DNA of 64,000 nt, taken from assembly GCA_021805565.1 (NCBI GenBank), contig JAJZFA010000060.1, positions 1-64,000 of the forward strand, in the 5' to 3' direction. Position numbers and translations under genes: made by a program. The notes beneath the pieces were generated by a model that ran no database searches, was not told the DNA's origin, and saw nothing but the letters and a program-made list of their open reading frames with translations. Positions 25,879 through 33,895 of this stretch are shown piece after piece. Position 1 is the stretch's first letter; every line of letters starts with the position of its first letter. The stretch comes from Pseudomonadota bacterium (GTDB lineage: Bacteria; Pseudomonadota; Alphaproteobacteria; Acetobacterales; Acetobacteraceae).

Positions 25879-27354
25879 TTAATACCCGGCACCGTCCAAT
25901 GCCTGGCGCACCGCGGCAATGACGCTGTCCCAATCGCCGGGCGCGGGTTGGCGGAACAGCCGGACCGAACGATACCACGGACTGTCCGGCCGATCGCGCA
26001 GCCAGCGCCAGTCCGGCGCGTGGGGCAGCAATATCCAGACCGGCTTGCCGAGCGCTCCGGCCAGGTGGGCGACCGATGTATCGACAGCGATGACAAGATC
26101 GAGATTGGCGATCAGCGCCGCGGTCTCGGCATAGTCCGTCATCCACCGCGAAAGATCGGGCAATCCGGGTCCGGCGGCGGACGGGCCGTGGCGAAGGTTG
26201 ACGAAGCTCAGGCCGGGAATTGCAGCCAACGCGCCGATCCGTTCGGACCCGATCGATCGCCGCCGGTCATCGGGATGGTTCGGATTGCCGGCCAGGGCGA
26301 TCCCCACCTTACGCCCGGGCGGCAACCGTTGGCGCCATATCGCGGTGCGAACCGGATCGGCGGACAAATAGGCGTCCGGCGCCGGAACCGTGTCCAACGT
26401 GGTGCCGAACAGTGTTGGAAGCGTCAGTTGATCGACCCAGAAATCGTAGGCCGGCGGTGGGTCCGCGGTGGTTATCGCGCAGACGCCCGGCAGGGTCTGT
26501 ATCAGCGGCACCAGAGACGGCGCGCAGACCAGAACCGGGTGCCCGCCCGCCTGCCGGATCGCCGGCAGATAGCGGGCAAACTGGATCGCGTCGCCGAAAC
26601 CCTGCTCCGCCCGCACCAAAATCGTCCGGCCGGCGAGGTTCCGGCCATCCCATTCCAGCCCGGCAATGGCCGGGAAATCGGTGCGGTATCGCGGGTGACG
26701 CTTGCGCCATTCATAGGCGGCGAATCCGCGCTTCAGGTCGCCGCCCGACAACGCCGCGATCGCCAGATTCCAGTGCGCGGGCGCGAAATCCGGCCGCACG
26801 CGGATCGCGCTTTCGCAGGCCTCGATCGCCTCCGGCAGGCGGCCTTGCAGCGTCAGGATATGGCCCAGGCTGGCAAAGGCTTCCGGCAGCGCGGCATCCA
26901 GGCGGATCGCGGTACGGTATAGCGTTTCGGCCGATGCCAGATCGTCGAGATCGGCCGAGGCGTTGCCCATGTTCAGCCACGACGGCGCATGGGCTGGCTG
27001 CAACGCCAGCGCTCGGGCGAACGCCGCGCATGCCTGGGCATGCCGCCCGAGGGCGTTCAGCGCCGTGCCGCGCGCGAAATGCAGTTCGGCATCGTCGGGC
27101 GTGGCGCCCAAAGCCACATTCGTGTGGTTCAGCACCTCCGCAAATCGTTCGGCCATCAGCAGCGCGCGCACCAGATTGCGCCGCATGCCGCGATGTGCCG
27201 GCTGCCAGCGCAACGCCCGGATAAACAAACCGGCGGCTCCCTCGGCATCGCCGTTTCGCAACGCCAGCAGGCCACGGATATACAACGCCCGGCCGTCATC
27301 GCCTTCGGGTGGCAGCGCGGGTTGGGACGCCGGACGGTCCAACAGGGTTTGCAT
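25879..27354 (-). CDS. TPR-repeat protein with a C-terminal GT9-like domain
   Basis: The 491-residue protein has about five tetratricopeptide repeats in residues 20-200 (PDDAELHFARGTALNALGRH; WLNMGNASADLDDLASAE; PEAFASLGHILTLQGRLPEA). A heptosyltransferase-like domain follows from about 215 to the end, with RTILVRAEQGFGDAIQFARY and VDTSVAHLAGALGKPVWILL. Proteins of this design are common in alphaproteobacteria and are thought to act in protein or polysaccharide glycosylation, but no reaction is proven for most. The catalytic Asp near the N-terminus of true GT9 enzymes falls in GDAIQF here. Probably cytoplasmic. Confidence 0.85.
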   Translation of the reverse strand: MQTLLDRPASQPALPPEGDDGRALYIRGLLALRNGDAEGAAGLFIRALRWQPAHRGMRRNLVRALLMAERFAEVLNHTNVALGATPDDAELHFARGTALNALGRHAQACAAFARALALQPAHAPSWLNMGNASADLDDLASAETLYRTAIRLDAALPEAFASLGHILTLQGRLPEAIEACESAIRVRPDFAPAHWNLAIAALSGGDLKRGFAAYEWRKRHPRYRTDFPAIAGLEWDGRNLAGRTILVRAEQGFGDAIQFARYLPAIRQAGGHPVLVCAPSLVPLIQTLPGVCAITTADPPPAYDFWVDQLTLPTLFGTTLDTVPAPDAYLSADPVRTAIWRQRLPPGRKVGIALAGNPNHPDDRRRSIGSERIGALAAIPGLSFVNLRHGPSAAGPGLPDLSRWMTDYAETAALIANLDLVIAVDTSVAHLAGALGKPVWILLPHAPDWRWLRDRPDSPWYRSVRLFRQPAPGDWDSVIAAVRQALDGAGY

Positions 27355-27734
27355 ACGCCGATCCTGGAGCCAGGATGGTTAACGATCGGTAAAGAACGGG
27401 AACAAATCGCATGGCAAACGGATTGGACGGCACGATCCCGGCGGGGCGCACGAATGGAAGGGCAGGAGGCGTCTCGCCGATCGATAAGAATGGACGTCTT
27501 CGGCGCGGAACACAGGAGTGCCGTAATCGCGCCGAGGTTTCAGCCGGTGTTGTTAGCGCACCACGCGACCATCTGGCTCCGGCCGAAACAAGGTGGCGAA
27601 GCGGAATTATCACGACGACGTGATATTTTTGTACTGGATATCAGACAAGTCCTATATTGCGAATTACCCCTTACTATGGTAATAATTAATCGATCCTAAT
27701 TATAAGGATCGAGCGGATTAAAGGGTCTCAAAAA
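27355..27734 (+). promoter_or_regulatory. AT-rich upstream region of the DUF3494 gene with inverted repeat
   Basis: No gene is seen in these 380 bases. The last 110 are strikingly AT-rich against the GC-rich surroundings. They contain a 7-bp inverted repeat, CGATCCT at 27691-27697 and AGGATCG at 27705-27711, and just before it a near-palindrome TTACCCCTTACTATGGTAA. These could be an operator or promoter for the downstream gene. AAAGGG at about 27719-27724 is a possible ribosome-binding site. Confidence 0.4.
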
Positions 27735-28634
27735 ATGAGAGCAAAAAACATTTCCCGGCTATTAGCCACCAGACTGATCGCCACGGTTCCCCTCGCGGCG
27801 TTTCTATGCAGCCCTACCCCTGGGTCGGCAACACCATTACTGGGTCCGGATTTGACAAGTTTCGCGGTTTTGGGGGCCTCGACGGTGACCAACACCGGTG
27901 CCACCACAATCGATGGTAATGTAGGGGTTTCGCCGGGCACCGCGATAACCGGATCGTCCACGATCACGCTGACCGGCACATATCAGACCGGCGCCAGTTC
28001 GGCCGCCGGCGTGGCTCAAACCGAATTGGTCACCGCGATCAATAATTTGGGAAGCCTTGGGCCAGGCACCACCGAACAGGCGAATTTGTCCGGCCTCTCG
28101 CTATTGCCGGGGGTGTATAAGGTTCCCGCTGGAACGTCCAACCTCACGGGAACGCTCACCCTCAACGGCAATGGCAACGCCAACGCGGGGTGGGTTTTCC
28201 TGATGGCGAGTACACTCATCACGTCGCCTGGTTCGGTTATCAATGTCATTAACACTGGCGCTGGCGCCGGGATTTACTGGGATGTCGGCAGTTCCGCCAC
28301 CCTCGGCACGACTACCGCATTCGAGGGTAACATTCTTTCGTTAGCGAGTGTCACCCTAAATCAGGGCGCCACGATCGGTTGCGGAAGAGCGCTCGCGGAA
28401 ACTGGCGCCGTAACGATGATCAACAATACGATAAACTCCGCTGGTTGCCTCGGTACCGTGGGGGCCGGCAGCAAAGGTTATAGTGGCGGTCTAAACGTGG
28501 TTGGCTCGGCGGTCAGTTTCCTTCCAGCCTCCCCGGTGCCCGAACCAGGATCAATCGCACTGCTCGGTATTGCGCTCGGTATGCTGACAGTCACCCTCAG
28601 GCGGCGCCCGACTCACGTCGCGCCCGGCGCGTGA
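27735..28634 (+). CDS. DUF3494 ice-binding-type secreted protein with PEP-CTERM tail
   Basis: The 299-residue protein has a signal peptide (LIATVPLAAFLCSPTPGSA), then a Thr/Gly/Asn-rich DUF3494 domain of about 210 residues: FAVLGASTVTNTGATTIDGN, VGVSPGTAITG, GVYKVPAGTSNLTGTLTLNG and GCGRALAETGAVTMINN. DUF3494 forms a beta-solenoid used as ice-binding protein or adhesin. The C-terminus ends PVPEPGSIALLGIALG, a hydrophobic run, then RRRP, which is a PEP-CTERM sorting signal for exosortase processing. No exosortase lies in the window. Codon use and base composition are more AT-rich than the neighbours, hinting at transfer. Confidence 0.88.
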   Translation: MRAKNISRLLATRLIATVPLAAFLCSPTPGSATPLLGPDLTSFAVLGASTVTNTGATTIDGNVGVSPGTAITGSSTITLTGTYQTGASSAAGVAQTELVTAINNLGSLGPGTTEQANLSGLSLLPGVYKVPAGTSNLTGTLTLNGNGNANAGWVFLMASTLITSPGSVINVINTGAGAGIYWDVGSSATLGTTTAFEGNILSLASVTLNQGATIGCGRALAETGAVTMINNTINSAGCLGTVGAGSKGYSGGLNVVGSAVSFLPASPVPEPGSIALLGIALGMLTVTLRRRPTHVAPGA

Positions 28635-28764
28635 TCCTCGCGATCGCGCGCACCTGGCGATCCGCGGATAAGTGCGGCACGCCTTCGCGAGGCAGCCGTC
28701 GTGGGAATGGCGATCGGACGCGGGAACGGAGGGCATCGGCTGGACGCGGTTGGAGTTCCGTGCG

Positions 28765-28793
28765 CGGCGTGTTCGCCGCCCGGCGACACGCCG
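28765..28793. repeat. Strong hairpin downstream of the DUF3494 gene
   Basis: CGGCGTG at 28765-28771 pairs with CACGCCG at 28787-28793, and inside it TCGCCG pairs with CGGCGA, leaving one bulged base. The stem is about 12 bp. No T-run follows on either strand, so it is not a classic terminator. It sits in the 216-base gap between the DUF3494 stop and the decayed hydrolase gene. Confidence 0.45.
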
Positions 28794-28856
28794 GGTGACT
28801 GGCGCACGCAAAGGAACAGCGCAAGATCGGCCGGATGATCGGTCCGGTTTCGGCCA

Positions 28857-29212
28857 ATGTGGGACCGCCGCAGCGGGGAGGCGCTGATCGTCGATCCGGT
28901 GCTGGAACAAGTGAACCGCTATCTCGGGTTGATCCGCGAACTGGATTTGCGTCTGGTCAAGGCCGTCGATACCCATCCGCATGCCGATTGCATCACCGGG
29001 CTTGGCGCGCTACGCGACAGCACGCACTGCATCACCGTCATGGGCGAGCAACCCAGCGTCGATGTCGTGTCGATGCGCTGTTTTACCGCGCGTTCGGCGA
29101 ACGATCGGCGATGGCGGTGCGTGCCGCGCGTGCGGCCGGACTGAAAAACACCAGCCATATTCATGGCGGTATCGATGCGTGGACCAAGGCCGGCGGCCCG
29201 TTGACACATTGA
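28857..29212 (+). pseudogene. Remnant of a metallo-beta-lactamase (persulfide dioxygenase-like) plus rhodanese protein
   Basis: Two pieces of one gene family are seen in different frames. The first reads [18 protein letters not shown] and then [18 protein letters not shown], the metal-site region of ETHE1/Blh-type hydrolases, but the last His of HxHxDH is Cys. It runs only to about 29085. The second, in another frame, reads [18 protein letters not shown] and SHIHGGIDAWTKAGGP, the end of a rhodanese domain. The rest of the metal site and the centre of the protein are missing. This is a deletion and frameshift remnant, probably not functional. Confidence 0.75.
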
Positions 29213-29285
29213 AGCACTGACCGCGACCAGCCACTGCGAACGCCCCCCGAACACCGGCAATACGCGACATGTGCGGCCGCGCCGG

Positions 29286-29453
29286 CTATCCCGGAACACC
29301 GCGGTTATTCCGGCGCAGATCGCCCTTGCAACGTTCCGAACACGTTTTGACAGCGTGCCAGTCGCGCGCCCATTTCTTGCGCCAGGCAAACGGTCTGCCG
29401 CAGGCCTGGCAGATTTTTTCCGGCAGGTTCGGTTTGGTATAGCGTTTTTCCAT
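29286..29453 (-). CDS. DUF2256 small zinc-finger-like protein
   Basis: A 55-residue protein beginning MEKRYTKPNLPEKICQACGR and continuing PFAWRKKWARDW, then CSERCKGDLRR. The CxxC and CxxxC pairs and the PFAWRKKW core are typical of DUF2256. Its ATG overlaps the stop of the upstream photolyase gene by one base (TGATG). In many bacteria DUF2256 genes lie beside photolyase/cryptochrome genes, so a shared role in light response or repair is likely, but none is proven. The cysteines probably bind a metal. Confidence 0.88.
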   Translation of the reverse strand: MEKRYTKPNLPEKICQACGRPFAWRKKWARDWHAVKTCSERCKGDLRRNNRGVPG

Positions 29454-30985
29454 CACAAGGTGGCCAGAAACCGCGCGGCGCTGTCGCCAATCCGCTGCTG
29501 TTCGGCGGGGGCGAACTTGTCATAGGTGCGGACCATCTGCGCCATTCTGGGGTTGCCGCCGATCTTGTCGCGATTCCGAGCGATAAAATCCCAATACAGT
29601 GCGTTGAACGGGCAGGCCTGCGGGCCGGTTCGCTGCTTCACGTCGTAACGGCATGCTCCGCAGTAATTGGACATACGATTGATATAAGCGCCGCTCGCGG
29701 CATAGGGTTTCGACGCGAGCAGGCCACCATCGGCGAACTGGCTCATACCCACGGTGTTCGGTAATTCCACCCATTCATAGGCGTCGGCATAGACGCTGAG
29801 ATACCATTCGTGCAGCGCATGCGGATCGATGCCGGCCAGCATCGCGAAATTGCCGGTGACCATCAGGCGTTGGATATGGTGGGCGTAGGCATGCTGCCTG
29901 GTTTGCGTCACCGCGGCCTTGACGCAGGCCATGCCCGTTTCGGCCGTCCAGTAAAAGGCTGGCAGTGCGCGGGAATGACCGAAGAAATTGCTGCGTTCGT
30001 AACCGGGCATTTTCAGCCAGTAGATGCCGCGCACATATTCGCGCCAGCCGATGATCTGGCGAATATAGCCCTCGGCGGCGTTCAGCGGCGCCTTGCCCGC
30101 ACGATACGCCGCTTCGACCTGGCGACAGATGCGTAACGGATCCAGCAGCCCGCAGTTCAGGTATTGCGCAATGACGGAATGATAGAGAAACGGCTGACCT
30201 GTCAGCATGGCATCCTGATAATCGCCGAAATGCGGCAGGGATTGGTCCACGAACGCCGCGAACGCCTCCTCCGCATCGGCGCGTGCGACGGCGAAATGAA
30301 ACGGGGCGAGGTCGCCGAAATGGTTGCCGAATCGCGCCGCGATCAGCGCCAGAACGTCCTTCGTGATCGCATCGGGCGGGAAGGTTTTCGGTTGCGGCAT
30401 AAACAGATCGATGCTGGCCGATTTTCGATTTTCGCTATCGAAATTCCATTTGCCGCCGACGGGCTGGTCGCCGTCCATCAGCAGCCCGGTCTGGCGGCGC
30501 ATGTCGCGGTAGAAATACTCCATACGCAACGATTTGCGCCCCGCCGCCCAGGTTTTGAATGCAGTGGGCGAACACAGGAAACGATCGTCGGGCAGGATAT
30601 CGACCGGGATCGAAAACCGCGCCTGCCAAGTGTCGATTTCCCGCGCCACCCGCCACTCGGCGGCTTCGGTGACGACGATGCGCTCTGGTTCGTGTTCGGC
30701 GATGGACAGGGCGAGTTGGCCGGTAAAGCTGGCCGGATTGTCCGGCGCCCCAAGTTTCACGTAGTCAACGGTCCATCCGGCGGTTCGTAACTCTTCGGCG
30801 AAGTGGCGCATGGCGGAAAAGATGAACGCGATCTTCTTCTGGTGATGGCGCACATAGGTCGCTTCATCATGCAGTTCGGCCATCAGCACGCGGTCCTGGC
30901 CAGGGTCGGCGCCGGCAAGGCTGGACAGCGCCGGAGTCAGTTGATCGCCAAGCACAAAGATCAGATTGCGAACGCGGGCCATCAT
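29453..30985 (-). CDS. Iron-sulfur bacterial photolyase/cryptochrome (PhrB-type, (6-4) photolyase family)
   Basis: The 510-residue protein is an FeS-BCP. It opens with VRNLIFVLGDQLTPALSSL, the N-terminal domain that binds a lumazine-type antenna. The FAD domain contains QIIGWREYVRGIYW and AYAHHIQRLMVTGNFAML. The four [4Fe-4S] cysteines are present in order: MACVK, then YCGAC (two) and QACPFN. It repairs (6-4) photoproducts with light. I start at 30985 because ATGA overlaps the stop of the upstream photolyase gene; a second ATG follows at once. It is the third gene of a four-gene overlapping operon. Confidence 0.92.
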   Translation of the reverse strand: MMARVRNLIFVLGDQLTPALSSLAGADPGQDRVLMAELHDEATYVRHHQKKIAFIFSAMRHFAEELRTAGWTVDYVKLGAPDNPASFTGQLALSIAEHEPERIVVTEAAEWRVAREIDTWQARFSIPVDILPDDRFLCSPTAFKTWAAGRKSLRMEYFYRDMRRQTGLLMDGDQPVGGKWNFDSENRKSASIDLFMPQPKTFPPDAITKDVLALIAARFGNHFGDLAPFHFAVARADAEEAFAAFVDQSLPHFGDYQDAMLTGQPFLYHSVIAQYLNCGLLDPLRICRQVEAAYRAGKAPLNAAEGYIRQIIGWREYVRGIYWLKMPGYERSNFFGHSRALPAFYWTAETGMACVKAAVTQTRQHAYAHHIQRLMVTGNFAMLAGIDPHALHEWYLSVYADAYEWVELPNTVGMSQFADGGLLASKPYAASGAYINRMSNYCGACRYDVKQRTGPQACPFNALYWDFIARNRDKIGGNPRMAQMVRTYDKFAPAEQQRIGDSAARFLATL

Positions 30986-32499
30986 AAATCCAGTGCGGTT
31001 TGCCGGTTGGGGGCCGGCTTGCGGCCGGTCATCGGGATGCCGGCTTTGCGGCTGCCGTGTTTGGCGGCGATCCGCCCCGCCGCGGCCGTGTGACCAGCAT
31101 CCTTGCGCAACGCATAGAGCGCATCGCGGGCCGCCTTCGCCGCCCTGGCATTGTCCACGATCGGCGCTGGATACGGCAAGGCGGCGGCACCGGGCCAGCG
31201 CCATGGCTCATGGATAAACGCATCGGGTACCGTATCGAGTTCGGGCACATAGGCGCGCACGAAGCGGCCAGCCGGGTCCTGGTCGTAGCCCTGCTTGACT
31301 GGATTGTAGATGCGCATCGTATTGATCCCCGTGGTCCCCGACTGCATTTGCGCCTGCGACCAGTGGATGCCCGGTTCATAGTCCACGAATTTTCGCGCCA
31401 GATGCAGCCCGCTTTCCCGCCACGGCAACCACAGATGATAGCTGGCGAACGACATCAGCATCGCGCGCATGCGGAAATTGATCCAACCATGCCGGTCGAG
31501 CGCCCGCATGCAGGCGTCGATGAACGGAAAGCCCGTCGTCCCTTCGCTCCAGGCCGCGAGCCGATGCGCATCGGCGATATCCGGCCGCACGCCGTCATAG
31601 CTTCGGTGCAGGTTTTCGAACTCGAGGCGCGGCTCGTCTTCCAGCTTCTGCATGAAGTGGCAATGCCAGTGCTGACGGCCCGCGAATGAGATCATGGACG
31701 CGCGCCAACGGCCGGCACCGGGGTCGTCCGAGCGTTTCAGCGCCCGCATCCGAAGCCAGCTTGCCTGGGCGACTTCCCGCATGGACATCGTGCCCCAGGT
31801 CAGATGCGGCGACAGGCGGGAACTGGCTTCGAACGCTGTCACCGGGCTGGACATCTGAAAGCGATAATCGCGTCCGCGCTCAGTCAGAAAGGACTCCAAG
31901 GTCGCGACAGCCGCCGCTCGTCCGCCCGGCTGGCGACCGGGACAGGGATCGGGCGATAGGCCAAGTTCGGCCGCGGCCGGGATATGCGTTGGCCAATCGC
32001 CGCCGATGGGCGACAGGCTGTCCGGCGGTGGCGCGATCGGTTCGGCCATGTCGCGGTCCCACGCCCTGGCCCAGCCGTCGCGCGATTTCAACCGGCGGAT
32101 CACCCCGAACTGGCGGGCTTCGTGCCAGGGGATTCCGGCCGCCTTGGCCCATGCGGCCACTGCCCTGTCGCGGGCATAGGTCCACCGGTTGCCAGTTTCT
32201 TCGTGGCTCCATAGCGCCGCGATGCCGTGACTTTCGTGCAGATGCTGAAAGATAGAGACCGCATCGCCAACCATCACGCACAGCTTTTGGCCGAGACCGG
32301 CGAGAGCGCGCTGGAGTTCTTCGAGGCTTTCGGCCGCGAAGGCCCATTGCCGGGCGGAGGCATCCGGTTGGGCCCACAGACCGGGTTCGGCGATGTAAAG
32401 AGGCAATACCGAACCGGCGCGAACCGCCATCGCCAGCGGCCGGTGGTCGGCAATCCGCAGGTCGCGCTTGAACCAGACAATGTTGAGGGGGCGTTTCAT
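30982..32499 (-). CDS. Deoxyribodipyrimidine photolyase / cryptochrome family protein
   Basis: The 505-residue protein begins LNIVWFKRDLRIADHRPLA, the photolyase N-terminal Rossmann domain. The C-terminal FAD domain shows RLSPHLTWGTMSMREVAQ, GRQHWHCHFMQKLEDEP, TGFPFIDACMRALDRHGW and NFRMRAMLMSFASYHL. The region that normally reads DGDLAANNGGW is DYEPGIHWSQAQMQSG, so this is not a classical class I CPD enzyme but the subgroup with the sequence TTGINTMRIYNPVKQG. Repair of cyclobutane dimers is likely but unproven. Start and stop overlap the flanking genes by four bases each. Confidence 0.87.
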   Translation of the reverse strand: MKRPLNIVWFKRDLRIADHRPLAMAVRAGSVLPLYIAEPGLWAQPDASARQWAFAAESLEELQRALAGLGQKLCVMVGDAVSIFQHLHESHGIAALWSHEETGNRWTYARDRAVAAWAKAAGIPWHEARQFGVIRRLKSRDGWARAWDRDMAEPIAPPPDSLSPIGGDWPTHIPAAAELGLSPDPCPGRQPGGRAAAVATLESFLTERGRDYRFQMSSPVTAFEASSRLSPHLTWGTMSMREVAQASWLRMRALKRSDDPGAGRWRASMISFAGRQHWHCHFMQKLEDEPRLEFENLHRSYDGVRPDIADAHRLAAWSEGTTGFPFIDACMRALDRHGWINFRMRAMLMSFASYHLWLPWRESGLHLARKFVDYEPGIHWSQAQMQSGTTGINTMRIYNPVKQGYDQDPAGRFVRAYVPELDTVPDAFIHEPWRWPGAAALPYPAPIVDNARAAKAARDALYALRKDAGHTAAAGRIAAKHGSRKAGIPMTGRKPAPNRQTALDL

Positions 32500-33692
32500 G
32501 CCAGTCCGCACTCCCGTAAAATGGCGGGTATGCGGTCCTTGAAGGCAAAAAATCCCTTGGTGGCGTGGGGCCAGAACCGCCGGTCCCAGTCGCGGCGAAT
32601 TTGCGTCAGGACGATGCCTTGCCCCGCCAGTTCGGAGACGAGGGGTGCAAGGGCGCCGGCTATGGGGCCGACCGGCGCGTACGGGGTTACGATCTGGCGC
32701 ACGCCGGCCCCCTGTGCCGCCGCGATCAGGGTTTGTGCGTCGAGGATGGCGGTCAGGTCCACCGGGCAATCGAAATGCGCGGCGATGCGCGATACGGTAT
32801 CCGCTGTAGCCGCCCGGACGAAACGGCGGGCGTTGTCGCCCCACAGCAAAGCCCCGCCGGACGCGACGCGTGCGGCTTTGAACGTTGCGGTGCCAAGAAA
32901 AACCGATTCGGTGTGCATGTCTTCGCTGGTGACCAGCAGCAAGCTGGGTTGGCGCGCATCGTAGGGCACCGGTTCCGGCAGGGCGCGCGGCGCGTCGGCC
33001 GGTGGCTCGCGAAGGGCGATCGCCTCCCGCGCCAGCCCCGTGGGGGCGAACCGGCCATTGGTGTAGCGCGCGATGTTCTCGGTTGTGGCGAGGTAGGTTT
33101 TCCCCGGGGTCTGCAGGCCCGCCACCCAGCGCCATGACAGGGTATTGCTGGCGGCATCGGCGTCGGTCAGATGCCGCAGGAAGAAATCGGCGCCCAGCGC
33201 CCAGGGCAGACGGAGCGTGAAAATCCAGATCGAGGCGAACCACATGCGGGCGTGATTGTGCAAATAGCCTGTTGCGACGAGTTCGCGTGCCCAGTCGTCG
33301 AAGCCGTCAATTCCGGTCTGGCCGGCTTCAGCGGCGGCAATCGCGCCGGTATCGGAAAAGCCGTCGTGCTGGCGGTCGCGTTCGGCCAGGAAACGGGTCC
33401 AGACCGCCGGGCGCATTTCCAGCCAGCCTTTCCAGTAGGTGCGCCACAGCACCTCTTGCACGAATTTCGCGGCCCTTTCCAGGCTGTGACGGGCGAGTAC
33501 GTCGGCGACGATTTCCTGTTCCGCGATCAGGCGGTACCGCACATAGGCGGACAGTGCGGATACGGCTGCCGGTTCATCCGGGCCGGGGTCCGTATTGCGG
33601 CCGGCAGCATAGGCCTGGCCGGCACTGGGCACGAATCCGGCAAGCCGGCTCAGCGCCATGGCGCGCATGGGCGACGGGATTGGATCGGCCAT
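32496..33692 (-). CDS. Photolyase-like FAD-binding-domain protein with apparent reversed domain order
   Basis: In this 398-residue protein the photolyase FAD domain comes first. VSALSAYVRYRLIAEQEI, KFVQEVLWRTYWKGWLEM, GQTGIDGFDDWARELVATGY, LHNHARMWFASIWIFTL and LTDADAASNTLSWRWVAG correspond in order to known FAD-domain segments. No antenna domain precedes it. Instead residues about 245-398 look like an alpha/beta domain (SLLLVTSEDMHTES; VRQIVTPYAPVG) ending FWPHATKGFFAFKDRIP, which resembles the end of a photolyase N-terminal domain. It is the first gene of the photolyase operon. Function, light-dependent repair or signalling, is unknown. Confidence 0.78.
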   Translation of the reverse strand: MADPIPSPMRAMALSRLAGFVPSAGQAYAAGRNTDPGPDEPAAVSALSAYVRYRLIAEQEIVADVLARHSLERAAKFVQEVLWRTYWKGWLEMRPAVWTRFLAERDRQHDGFSDTGAIAAAEAGQTGIDGFDDWARELVATGYLHNHARMWFASIWIFTLRLPWALGADFFLRHLTDADAASNTLSWRWVAGLQTPGKTYLATTENIARYTNGRFAPTGLAREAIALREPPADAPRALPEPVPYDARQPSLLLVTSEDMHTESVFLGTATFKAARVASGGALLWGDNARRFVRAATADTVSRIAAHFDCPVDLTAILDAQTLIAAAQGAGVRQIVTPYAPVGPIAGALAPLVSELAGQGIVLTQIRRDWDRRFWPHATKGFFAFKDRIPAILRECGLA

Positions 33693-33895
33693 CGGCGCGG
33701 AGCTACCTGTCGGTCATTACTGAAACCAGGCCTGTCCGCACCGCTTTCCGCGCTGGGGACCGCCCTCTGTTCGATAGATCGGGTCATGGCAGACGAGCGC
33801 AAGAACCCGCGCGCTAAAACAGGGAATAGCGGTCTTCTTCGACCGGCGCCGGCCCCAGATCTATGCCGGCCAGCCGCTTCGGGGGATGACCGGCG

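Noticed and set aside
28551-28982. Minus-strand open frame of 143 codons across the DUF3494 end and the hydrolase remnant
   Set aside because: It is Arg/Pro-rich shadow sequence, antisense to the PEP-CTERM coding end, with no domain.
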